Below, piece by piece: positions 17,458-25,366 of a stretch of 64,000 nt of DNA. A program made the position numbers and the translations under genes. The notes beneath the pieces are model-generated. The model was given only the letters and a program-made list of their open reading frames with translations, made no database searches and was not told the DNA's origin. How positions within the stretch are numbered: the stretch's first letter is position 1; the number at the start of each line of letters is the position of its first letter. Source of the stretch: Flavobacteriaceae bacterium (GTDB taxonomy: Bacteria; Bacteroidota; Bacteroidia; Flavobacteriales; Flavobacteriaceae); assembly GCA_030726725.1 (NCBI GenBank), contig JANRDC010000015.1:30485-94484 (forward strand), given 5' to 3'.

Positions 17458-18448
17458 AGCGTTCTAGAAATACGAGTAATGCTATTCCCGATAGAATAAA
17501 AACCAAAGCCCAAATATTTTGCGGCTCGTTTATCTGAGGAATATAGCGGGTAAATTGAATGACGATGGGTTCTGCATGACTGTCTGTGACTAATTGGCCA
17601 GTTGCATCGTATAAATAGTTCGCTTTTTTCCACGGCCAAACCACTCCGAGGGAACCTGTGATGAAACCAATGATGGAGGCTGTGGTCTGATCGTGATAGC
17701 GTTTGAGCAAAAAACCGATGAAGTGGGACAGTGTGATGAGTCCGACTACCGATCCTAGGGTAAAAATACCCAGAGTCAATAAAGCGGATAGTCTGGCTGG
17801 ATTATCGATAAATCCAAAGTTGAGTACCGCAATTTCTGTGAGGGTATCGAATAATGCATTGACAGATTCAACGAGTAAAAGGACATAGTTGCCCATAAGC
17901 ATCAATATAAACGAGCCTGAAAGGCCGGGTAACGTCATACCCGAAACACTGATCATACCGCAGAAGAATACGAACAGCCAATGATCGTTTTCCTGAGCCG
18001 GGCTGAGAAAACTTATGCCCACCCCCAAGATAAGCCCCAAAAGTCCAAAACTTCGATTTTTGCTGTTCCATCCGCCAAAACCTTTGGAAATGTAATACAC
18101 AGATCCAATGATCAAACCAAAAAAAACAGACCAGACGTAGAGCTCTCTAGTTTTGAGGAAATAGTCGAGAATTTTGGAGATGCTGAAATAGCTAAACACC
18201 ATGCCCATGACCAAGAAACCCAAAAAAACAAAGTCGGTATGTTCTTTAAATTCTTTGAATTTTCCGCGCATCAACAGAGAAAATGCGCGAGCGTCCATTT
18301 TTTTTAATGAAGAGATAAAACGTTCGTAAAAACCCCAAACAAAAGCGACAATTCCGCCGGATACTCCAGGAACCTTATTGGCCGCACCCATGGTTAAGCC
18401 CTTGATAAAAGTCAGAAGATTTGATTTCAGATCAGCGGGTTCTTTCAT
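17438..18448 (-). CDS. DUF368 polyprenyl-phosphate transporter, copy 2
   Basis: DUF368 proteins (PopT-type) have been shown in other bacteria to return undecaprenyl phosphate across the inner membrane for reuse in cell-wall and glycan synthesis. This 336-residue copy has about eight to nine membrane segments and the two family motifs: the N-terminal AANKVPGVSGGIVAF and the internal repeat-like GMTLPGLSGSFILMLMGNY. It begins one base after the stop of the neighbouring paralogue and overlaps aroE. It is more diverged and carries a longer loop near the C-terminus than copy 1. Confidence 0.88.
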   Translation of the reverse strand: MKEPADLKSNLLTFIKGLTMGAANKVPGVSGGIVAFVWGFYERFISSLKKMDARAFSLLMRGKFKEFKEHTDFVFLGFLVMGMVFSYFSISKILDYFLKTRELYVWSVFFGLIIGSVYYISKGFGGWNSKNRSFGLLGLILGVGISFLSPAQENDHWLFVFFCGMISVSGMTLPGLSGSFILMLMGNYVLLLVESVNALFDTLTEIAVLNFGFIDNPARLSALLTLGIFTLGSVVGLITLSHFIGFLLKRYHDQTTASIIGFITGSLGVVWPWKKANYLYDATGQLVTDSHAEPIVIQFTRYIPQINEPQNIWALVFILSGIALLVFLERYGAQKK

Positions 18449-18449
18449 T

Positions 18450-19349
18450 TTAATGAGCTGCTGGCTTTTGGGCCCAGCGCTCCAACCCTAAAATTAAGAA
18501 AATACCTGCGAACATCAAGCAGATTGCTGGAACCCATTGGCTCTGCATGGGAAAATTCCAAGGAGCAACTACATCAATCGCTTGATCAGTAGGGTATTTC
18601 CAGGGCCAAATTTTAGGCAAAGCGCCCAACATAAATCCAACCAACACAGCTAGCGTTTGGTGCTGGTATCGCGACAGCATCCATTTGAGCAATGAAGAAA
18701 AGGACAGTAGTCCGGTGATGGCGCCGAGTCCCACCACGCTGACGACAGCTAGGTCCCTTTCGTGCACTCCGGTCAACACAGTGGCATAGCTGCCTAAGAG
18801 CACCAATATAAATGCACCTGAAATTCCAGGTAAGATCATGGCAATGCTGGCCAAGGCACCAGAAATGAATAAGTAAGTCAGCGAGCTATTTGCAGCGCCC
18901 TCGGGCAAAAAATTAATGCTGCCTGCGATCAGCGTCCCCAAAATAAGCCAAAGATATAGTCCCTTTTTCCACTGACCGATCGATCGGTAAATATGCCAAC
19001 AGCTGGCCAACATCAAACCGAAAAAAAAGGACCAAACCAAAATAGGTTTGTTCGACAATAGCCAGCTAATTCCTTGGGCGAGCGAGGCGATACTCAGGCC
19101 TATACCGCTGACTAAAGCAAGTAAAAACGAGGCGTTAGACGCTTTCCAAAAGGCCTTCAACCCTTGATTTTTGAGCACCAACAGCAGGCTAGGACGGAGT
19201 TTTGAAATGGTTTCAACGAGTTCTTGATATATTCCTGAGATAAATGCGATGGTGCCCCCCGATACGCCAGGAACAACATCTGCTGCACCCATGGCCATAC
19301 CTTTAAGGACAATCCACAGGTAGTCTGATGATTTTCTTTTGTTTTCCAT
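18450..19349 (-). CDS. DUF368 polyprenyl-phosphate transporter, copy 1
   Basis: A 299-residue multi-pass inner-membrane protein of the same family as its downstream neighbour. The N-terminal motif AADVVPGVSGGTIAF and the internal motif AMILPGISGAFILVLLGSY are closer to the family consensus than those of copy 2. It starts 7 bases after the TPR gene stop and is separated by one base from copy 2, so both are surely cotranscribed. Two tandem copies suggest either a heteromeric carrier recycler or different lipid-linked substrates; the sequence does not decide. Confidence 0.9.
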   Translation of the reverse strand: MENKRKSSDYLWIVLKGMAMGAADVVPGVSGGTIAFISGIYQELVETISKLRPSLLLVLKNQGLKAFWKASNASFLLALVSGIGLSIASLAQGISWLLSNKPILVWSFFFGLMLASCWHIYRSIGQWKKGLYLWLILGTLIAGSINFLPEGAANSSLTYLFISGALASIAMILPGISGAFILVLLGSYATVLTGVHERDLAVVSVVGLGAITGLLSFSSLLKWMLSRYQHQTLAVLVGFMLGALPKIWPWKYPTDQAIDVVAPWNFPMQSQWVPAICLMFAGIFLILGLERWAQKPAAH

Positions 19350-19356
19350 GATTTAT

Positions 19357-20739
19357 TTAATGACCCAGCCAGTGGGTCTGGGTCCATTGGCTCGCCCAAA
19401 AATAGGGAAAAGCAGTTTGGGCTAGCGCAAGCATCGACACATCTTTGCCTACTTGTTCCAGATGAAAGGAAGCTTTGTCCATGTCTTGCAGGGCGTGGTA
19501 GGCCACGGCCATACGCAAGTGGAGTTCTGTGTTGTCCACATAAAGTTCAAGGGCTTCTTCCAAAACCAATACGCAGCCTTGAGGATCTTCCAGCGACCAG
19601 ACCGTTTGTGCCCACATCAGCCAAAGCTCAATGCGTTGTCCCCCAAAGGCTACGGATTGTTTGCAGGCGAAATCAGCTTCAAAATGCATGTCCATTGATG
19701 CGTAAATCATCGCGCAGGTTTCCCAATAATTCGGATTTTCATCATCTACTTGAAGTGCCTTTTGAATCCAATCCAAGGCAACACCAGAGGCGTTTTGATT
19801 CAGGTGAAACTGGGCAATGGACAGCCAAGCGCGCTCTAATAGCGGATCTTCGCTCACGGCTAGAGTGTAGTATTCTTCTGTTTGCGCAAAAAGACCCAGG
19901 GCTTCGTGACATTGACCCAGACGCAGATATGTTTGGGCGCTGGGCTCTCCTAAATCCAGTGTGGTTTGGTAGTTTTCAATGGCTTCGTTGTAGCGCTTTA
20001 ATTTTTCCAATACCATCGCTTTTTCAAAATAAGCCCCGGTAAACGTATCGTCTGAGATGATGGCAAAATCAAAAGCGGTCAAAGCTTCTTTGAACATTGT
20101 TTTTTCCACATATTGTTTGCCCAATTGATGCCAGGCAACTTCGCAATAAGGGTTTTGTTCCAGGTAATCGTTTAGAAATTCTATAGCTCCTTCAAAGTCT
20201 TCGAGGAACTCAAAGCAATAAACCACATTATACAGGGATGCGTAGTCCTCGGGATCGTCCTCAACACATTGAATAAAGCAGTGTTTTGCTTGTTCAAAAT
20301 CGTCGAGAAACAAATATTCCATACCCATCAGGGCGTAGATGTCCATTTGATCAGGTGCGATTTCCAATGCCTTTTTTAGGTAGTCAATGGCTTTGGGGTG
20401 ATCGTCTTTTTTTGAGTAGATGTTGGCCCTTTGGATGTAAACTTCTTCGTTGGTGCCATCTACCTCCTCGATCTGATTGAGTTGCTTTACAGCTTCTTCC
20501 AGACGATTTTCAAACACCATAACCTCAACTTCCAGCAGTTTTAAGGGGGTAGTATTGGGGTGTTGTTCTAAACTGAGTTGAATCGCTTTTTTGGCCAGAC
20601 GCACTTTACCTTGGTTGAGGTAATGGTGGATGATGTCTTCAAAGTCCTCGGCGTCAAAAAAATAGACATCGTCTGTCTTGAGCATTGATTCAAACCTGGC
20701 GATCGGTTTTCCGGGACGTTCTTCGGGATCTATGGCCAT
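19357..20739 (-). CDS. Tetratricopeptide-repeat protein
   Basis: The ATG at 20739 gives a 460-residue acidic cytoplasmic protein; an in-frame ATG nine codons upstream is possible. About nine or ten TPR units follow, for example HPKAIDYLKKALEIAPDQ, RYNEAIENYQTTLDLGEP and SGVALDWIQKALQVDDEN, so it is a scaffold with no visible enzymatic domain. I saw no signal peptide. It leads a run with two DUF368 genes and aroE, 7 bases before the first DUF368 gene, and I recall this arrangement as conserved in flavobacteria, suggesting a role in the same envelope process. Confidence 0.85.
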   Translation of the reverse strand: MAIDPEERPGKPIARFESMLKTDDVYFFDAEDFEDIIHHYLNQGKVRLAKKAIQLSLEQHPNTTPLKLLEVEVMVFENRLEEAVKQLNQIEEVDGTNEEVYIQRANIYSKKDDHPKAIDYLKKALEIAPDQMDIYALMGMEYLFLDDFEQAKHCFIQCVEDDPEDYASLYNVVYCFEFLEDFEGAIEFLNDYLEQNPYCEVAWHQLGKQYVEKTMFKEALTAFDFAIISDDTFTGAYFEKAMVLEKLKRYNEAIENYQTTLDLGEPSAQTYLRLGQCHEALGLFAQTEEYYTLAVSEDPLLERAWLSIAQFHLNQNASGVALDWIQKALQVDDENPNYWETCAMIYASMDMHFEADFACKQSVAFGGQRIELWLMWAQTVWSLEDPQGCVLVLEEALELYVDNTELHLRMAVAYHALQDMDKASFHLEQVGKDVSMLALAQTAFPYFWASQWTQTHWLGH

Positions 20740-20824
20740 AATACGCTTTTGGATTCCTATTGCCATAAATGTAGCCCAATAAGCGCCCCAATTGGGGTGA
20801 TTGTCAGGCTATCTTATCAACAAA

Positions 20825-22018
20825 TTAGTTAACATCTGGCTGATGATATCGATCCAGAATAGATAAAATTAATTGACATCCCAAGGTGATTTCTTGTTCA
20901 GAAATAGTGAGGGGTGGGGTGATTCTCACTGCTTTTTTCTCAATGAGCAACCAGAAAAGTATCAGTTGATTTTCTGCGGCTTCTAGGACCAAGTAATCGG
21001 CAATTTCAGGATGGGGCATGATCAATGCCAACATCAATCCACTTCCCCTAATTTCCTGAATCAATGGATGTTGCAGCAAGGATCTGAACAGCAATTCTTT
21101 GGTTTTTACCTGTGCCATCAGATCGCTGTCGATCAATACACGCAAGGTGGCCAAAGCAGCAGCAGCCACTACAGGGTTACCGCCAAAGGTGGTAATGTGC
21201 CCCAGTTTGGGATGATCGCTTAACAAATCCATATGCGCTTTTGAGGCGACAACGGCGCCACAGGGCAAACCTGAGGCCATCCCTTTTCCTATAGCCAATA
21301 CATCAGGTACACAATCGTGTTGTTGAAAGGCAAATAGGCTGCCAGTTCTCCCAAATCCAGGCTGAATTTCATCTAAAATCAACAGCGCTCCCACTTCGTT
21401 GCATCTGTGTTGTAACGCTTTAAGGTAACCGGGTAATGGCACAATGAATCCCGCTCCTCCCTGTATAGATTCCACCACAACCCCGGCTGTATGGGTGTCA
21501 ATTTTTTCTAAATCTTCAAATTGGTTGAATCGGATAAAATCGATATCGGTCAGCAGAGGCTCAAAAGGTTTTCTCTGTGCTTCCATACCCATGAGACTCA
21601 TACTGCCCATAGTGTTCCCGTGATAAGCCTCGTAGGCGCCCATTATTTTTTTGCGTCCGGTAACCCTTCTGGCTAGTTTGATGGAAGCTTCGATCGCTTC
21701 TGTACCCGAGTTGACCAAATAGGTGGTTTCCAGGGGCTCTGGCAACTGTTCGGCCAATAGCGCACAGTAGGAGACTGCTGGACCTTGGGCGTATTCGCCA
21801 TACACCATAACGTGCATGTATTGATGAATTTGATGTTCTATGGCACTCACTACTTCAGGCGCACAATGGCCTAAAGTACAGGCGGATACACCAGCGACAA
21901 AGTCCAGATGCGGTTTCCCCTCAGCGTCATAGATATAACTTCCTTTGGCTTTAGAAACCACCATACCCAAGGGATGTGGGGTGGTTTGTGCTTGAAACCT
22001 CAAAAAATCTTCCTTCAT
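20825..22018 (-). CDS. Class-III aminotransferase (acetylornithine/aspartate aminotransferase family)
   Basis: A 397-residue fold-type I PLP enzyme. Visible motifs: DFVAGVSACTLGH, the phosphate-binding NSGTEAIEASIKLA, AYHGNTMG, the Asp of LDEIQPGFGRTG and the Schiff-base Lys in AIGKGMASGLP. The ATG at 22018 overlaps the stop of the OstA-like gene by four bases (ATGA), which decides the start. Acetylornithine, succinyldiaminopimelate or other omega-amino substrates are possible; there are no arg or dap genes beside it. It is a second class-III enzyme in the window, distinct from rocD. Confidence 0.88.
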   Translation of the reverse strand: MKEDFLRFQAQTTPHPLGMVVSKAKGSYIYDAEGKPHLDFVAGVSACTLGHCAPEVVSAIEHQIHQYMHVMVYGEYAQGPAVSYCALLAEQLPEPLETTYLVNSGTEAIEASIKLARRVTGRKKIMGAYEAYHGNTMGSMSLMGMEAQRKPFEPLLTDIDFIRFNQFEDLEKIDTHTAGVVVESIQGGAGFIVPLPGYLKALQHRCNEVGALLILDEIQPGFGRTGSLFAFQQHDCVPDVLAIGKGMASGLPCGAVVASKAHMDLLSDHPKLGHITTFGGNPVVAAAALATLRVLIDSDLMAQVKTKELLFRSLLQHPLIQEIRGSGLMLALIMPHPEIADYLVLEAAENQLILFWLLIEKKAVRITPPLTISEQEITLGCQLILSILDRYHQPDVN

Positions 22019-23577
22019 CCTTTTTTGGTCTTTGGCATGTCCCATTTCAGGTCATTAACATCAAAAATATCTTCAGGTTTTTTCATCTGTAGGGTGCCAA
22101 ACCATTGAAATCCCTCCAGTTTTTTATCCGCTTCCAAAAACTCCTTTTCCGGGGTAACCGTTCCATCTGGAGAGGTGATAAATTTGATGTCCTCCAGTTC
22201 ATTGTCCTTGAGGTACATCCAGACCTCGGAACAAACGGTTTTATCGATACCCATCAGGTTTTGATCGTCGTCGTACACATAGTAAATCACTTCTGTGTTT
22301 TGCAATAACTGAATGCGGTCCAATGAATTATTGACAAACCTGCCGTTTAGTTTTTTCCCCTTAGCCTGGTTATAACCTTGTTTTGAAATAGTGTCCAAAG
22401 AAATGACAAACGCGTTACCCACTACTTTTAGAGAATCTAAATCATTGGTGATTGGATGTGCCTTAATCTGAATACTGTCCCCGGTGAGTTGCGTGTCACC
22501 ATTCCACACAATGGGCTGACGTATCAGCTGGGTTACTCCAGATTTTTGACTGTAGTGAATTGAATCGCTTCGCCCGCTCAGCCCTTGTTTAAAAAATCGC
22601 GCATCTTTAAACGCCCGCATTACCCGTTCGTTCTCAGGGCCTGTGACCATGAGTTGGTCACCGTGAACGTATAGAGAGTCTTTTTCGACTAATGAGATAA
22701 ACACTGCTTTTTTAGTGGCAAATACCGAGTCTTTTTCTTTGTACACTTCCGCGTAATGCGCTTTGATCAAGTTTTTATTTATCGTGTCTAATACTTTGAT
22801 GTTTTGTGTAGCTGAAGCGAAACTGCGGGCCTTGTCAAAATAGATGCTGTCTCCGAAAACCTCCTTTTTGTCGTACCAAATTTTTGTGTTTTTCGTTCCG
22901 TGTCCCCGTTCAATTATGCTGTTGTAGTAACCCTGTTCACAATAAAAATCATAGTCTTTACCTCGAATCCTGGAGGGACCGTGAAAATACACCTCTTTGG
23001 TGGTGGTCCAGTAGTCCATTTTTTCTGCATCAACCGTATAATCTGGATGCTCAATGTGAACTTTTTCCTTGAACTCGTATTGGTCAAGGTCCATGTATAG
23101 CCTTCCTTTTTGCGAAGTCAACTTGTTTTGACTGTCTTGGATTTCTCCCCATTGACTGTAGTAAGCCTGCTGTAGAGCTCGATCCATAAAGACCTCCTCA
23201 GAGACCAGAGTCATGGTGTTGTTTTTTAAAACAACTGACCCACTGGCCTTGGCCAGTAATAGAATTCCATCGTAGTCAATGCGTTCGGCTTCCATGCTGA
23301 TGCTGTCTCCTTGAATGAGCACCACACTTCCTGAAGCCTTAATTTTGTTTTCTGCGGGATATAAAATAGCTGTGTCACACCACAGGTCTGCTCCTCGATG
23401 CCTAAAATGCAATCGTTGATTGTCTTTTCTAAATAGAGATGCACCTGGGTATAAGGCTTCGTTTTTGGCATAGTTAGCGCCATAAACAACCTCAATGCGT
23501 TTTTCTGTTGTTGATTGTGCCCAAAGCAGTTGGAATCCTCCAAAGGCCCACAACAAGTAAAGCAACAATCTGTTCAT
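22015..23577 (-). CDS. OstA-like (LptA/LptD N-terminal type) periplasmic protein
   Basis: The 520-residue protein has a signal peptide (MNRLLLYLLWAFGGFQLLWAQ) followed by repeated short beta-strand turns such as IKASGSVVLIQGDSISMEAERIDY-like units, the OstA beta-jellyroll that carries lipopolysaccharide across the periplasm. It lacks the LptD barrel, so it is a soluble or peripheral bridge protein. In Bacteroidota this OstA-like gene follows purA, as here (6 bases away). Likely role: outer-membrane LPS transport. The repeat array is longer than in E. coli LptA (185 residues). Confidence 0.85.
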   Translation of the reverse strand: MNRLLLYLLWAFGGFQLLWAQSTTEKRIEVVYGANYAKNEALYPGASLFRKDNQRLHFRHRGADLWCDTAILYPAENKIKASGSVVLIQGDSISMEAERIDYDGILLLAKASGSVVLKNNTMTLVSEEVFMDRALQQAYYSQWGEIQDSQNKLTSQKGRLYMDLDQYEFKEKVHIEHPDYTVDAEKMDYWTTTKEVYFHGPSRIRGKDYDFYCEQGYYNSIIERGHGTKNTKIWYDKKEVFGDSIYFDKARSFASATQNIKVLDTINKNLIKAHYAEVYKEKDSVFATKKAVFISLVEKDSLYVHGDQLMVTGPENERVMRAFKDARFFKQGLSGRSDSIHYSQKSGVTQLIRQPIVWNGDTQLTGDSIQIKAHPITNDLDSLKVVGNAFVISLDTISKQGYNQAKGKKLNGRFVNNSLDRIQLLQNTEVIYYVYDDDQNLMGIDKTVCSEVWMYLKDNELEDIKFITSPDGTVTPEKEFLEADKKLEGFQWFGTLQMKKPEDIFDVNDLKWDMPKTKKG

Positions 23578-23583
23578 CAGGAT

Positions 23584-24858
23584 TTATCCTCTGACAATCG
23601 TTTGGGTTCGGTCAGGACCAACAGAGACCATAGTAATCGGCACTTCTAAAGCTTGCTCGAGATATTGAACATACGCCATTAATTCTTCCGGTAAATCACC
23701 TTCCTCGGTCATTCCGGTAAGGTCTTGTTTCCAGCCCTTAAATTCGGTGTATAGAGGTGTTGCTGCATCATCTTCAAGGGTGTAGGGGAAGTGGGTTATT
23801 TCCGCGCCTCTGTATCGGTAAGCGTGACAAACTTTAATGGTGTCAAATCCGCTTAACACATCGGCCTTCATCATGATCAGCTCAGTAACTCCATTGACTT
23901 GTATGGCGTATTTAAGGGCCACCAAATCCAGCCATCCACATCTTCTGGGTCTTCCAGTTGTGGCGCCAAACTCTCGACCAACACGACCCATAGTGGCACC
24001 GTCTTCATCAAATAATTCTGTAGGAAAAGGTCCGCTCCCTACACGGGTGGTGTAAGCTTTAAAAATTCCGAGTACTTTTCCGATAGATTTTGGGGAAACA
24101 CCTAATCCAGTACACGCCCCTGCGGCGGTAGTGTTAGAGGAAGTGACATAGGGATAAGTCCCAAAATCAATATCCAATAAAGACCCTTGTGCGCCTTCAG
24201 CCAGTATTTTTTTACCTGATTTTTGGGCTTCGTGCATGAATTGCTCACTGTCGATAAACGGCAGTTTTTTTAAGGCATCTACCGCCTTAAAGAATTCATT
24301 TTCAAGTTCTTTTAAATCGTATTCGAGCTCCACATTGTAAAACCCGATCATGGCTTGGTGTTTTTCTGCCAGCGCTCTGTATTTCTCTTTCCAATTGTCA
24401 AATTCCAAATCGCCCACACGCATCCCGTTTCTTCCGGTTTTATCCATATAGGTCGGGCCAATCCCTTTTAATGTTGAACCGATTTTGGCTTTTCCTTTGG
24501 CAGCTTCAGATGCTGCATCCAACAGTCTGTGGGTGGGTAAGATCAGGTGGGCTTTTCTTGAAATAAACAGAATTTTGCTTAGGTCCAAGTTAAAAGGAGC
24601 TAATTTTTCAATTTCTTTCTGAAAAACTACCGGGTCAATCACCACACCATTACCCACAATATTTTGTGCGTTTTTGTGAAATATACCTGAAGGAATAGTG
24701 TGCAATACGTGTTTGATGCCATCGAATTCAAGGGTGTGTCCTGCGTTAGGTCCTCCCTGAAAACGAGCAATTACATCGTATCCCTGGGTGAGAACATCGA
24801 CAATTTTTCCTTTTCCTTCATCGCCCCATTGGAGCCCGAGCAATAGATCTACAGCCAT
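23584..24858 (-). CDS. purA: Adenylosuccinate synthase
   Basis: PurA joins IMP and aspartate using GTP in the first AMP-specific step. The 424-residue protein shows the N-terminal P-loop GLQWGDEGKGK with the catalytic Asp, NAGHT with the catalytic His, the KIGSTLKGIGPTYMDK segment, the GTP-binding TTGRPRRCGW and KADVLSG (N/TKxD-like) motifs. It is complete and of normal length. It lies between a fur-family gene (9 bases) and the OstA-like gene (6 bases). Confidence 0.97.
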   Translation of the reverse strand: MAVDLLLGLQWGDEGKGKIVDVLTQGYDVIARFQGGPNAGHTLEFDGIKHVLHTIPSGIFHKNAQNIVGNGVVIDPVVFQKEIEKLAPFNLDLSKILFISRKAHLILPTHRLLDAASEAAKGKAKIGSTLKGIGPTYMDKTGRNGMRVGDLEFDNWKEKYRALAEKHQAMIGFYNVELEYDLKELENEFFKAVDALKKLPFIDSEQFMHEAQKSGKKILAEGAQGSLLDIDFGTYPYVTSSNTTAAGACTGLGVSPKSIGKVLGIFKAYTTRVGSGPFPTELFDEDGATMGRVGREFGATTGRPRRCGWLDLVALKYAIQVNGVTELIMMKADVLSGFDTIKVCHAYRYRGAEITHFPYTLEDDAATPLYTEFKGWKQDLTGMTEEGDLPEELMAYVQYLEQALEVPITMVSVGPDRTQTIVRG

Positions 24859-24867
24859 TAAGCTTAT

Positions 24868-25338
24868 TTATTCTTGGTTATTGGATTCTTTGTTTTTGGT
24901 TCCGTAAAAATACAACGAGTGGTTTTGAATACTGATATCAAAGACCTCTTCAATGGTTTTTTTGATGGTTTGAATTCGTGGATCACAAAACTCAATCACT
25001 TCACCAGTATCGGTAAGGATGACGTGATCGTGTTGTCTGTCGAAATAAGACTTCTCGTATTGAGCTTGATTTTTACCAAAAAGGTGTCTGCGCACTAATT
25101 TGCACTCCAATAAAATTTCAATGGTGTTGTACAAAGTAGCTCGGCTCACCCGATACTTTTTGTTTTTCATTTTAAGGTAGAGTGATTCTACATCAAAATG
25201 ACCCTCATTTTCGTAGATTTCTTGAAGTATGGCGTATCGCTCCGGTGTTTTTCGGTGTCCGTTTTCCTCTAAAAAAGTAGTGAATACTTTTTTGACTACT
25301 TCTTGTTGGGGCTCGTTATTGGAGGTTTTCGCTTGCAT
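24868..25338 (-). CDS. Fur-family transcriptional regulator lacking the CxxC zinc motif
   Basis: A 156-residue metalloregulator: N-terminal winged helix (about 20-90) with [13 protein letters not shown], the Fur recognition helix, and a dimerisation domain with the metal motif H-D-H (QHDHVIL). The first C-x2-C normally found just after H-D-H is replaced by T-D-T-G, so the structural zinc site of E. coli-type Fur is absent; one Cys (EFCDP) remains. It could be an iron (Fur), peroxide (PerR) or other sensor. It is 28 bases after spoT. A TonB receptor gene in this window carries Fur-box-like operators, a possible target. Confidence 0.87.
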   Translation of the reverse strand: MQAKTSNNEPQQEVVKKVFTTFLEENGHRKTPERYAILQEIYENEGHFDVESLYLKMKNKKYRVSRATLYNTIEILLECKLVRRHLFGKNQAQYEKSYFDRQHDHVILTDTGEVIEFCDPRIQTIKKTIEEVFDISIQNHSLYFYGTKNKESNNQE

Positions 25339-25366
25339 TTTTACCCGGCAAATGTACGCTTAAAAT

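Noticed and set aside
20786..20797. Palindrome CCCCAATTGGGG as a terminator
   Set aside because: Only four pairs with a four-base loop, and no T-run on either strand.
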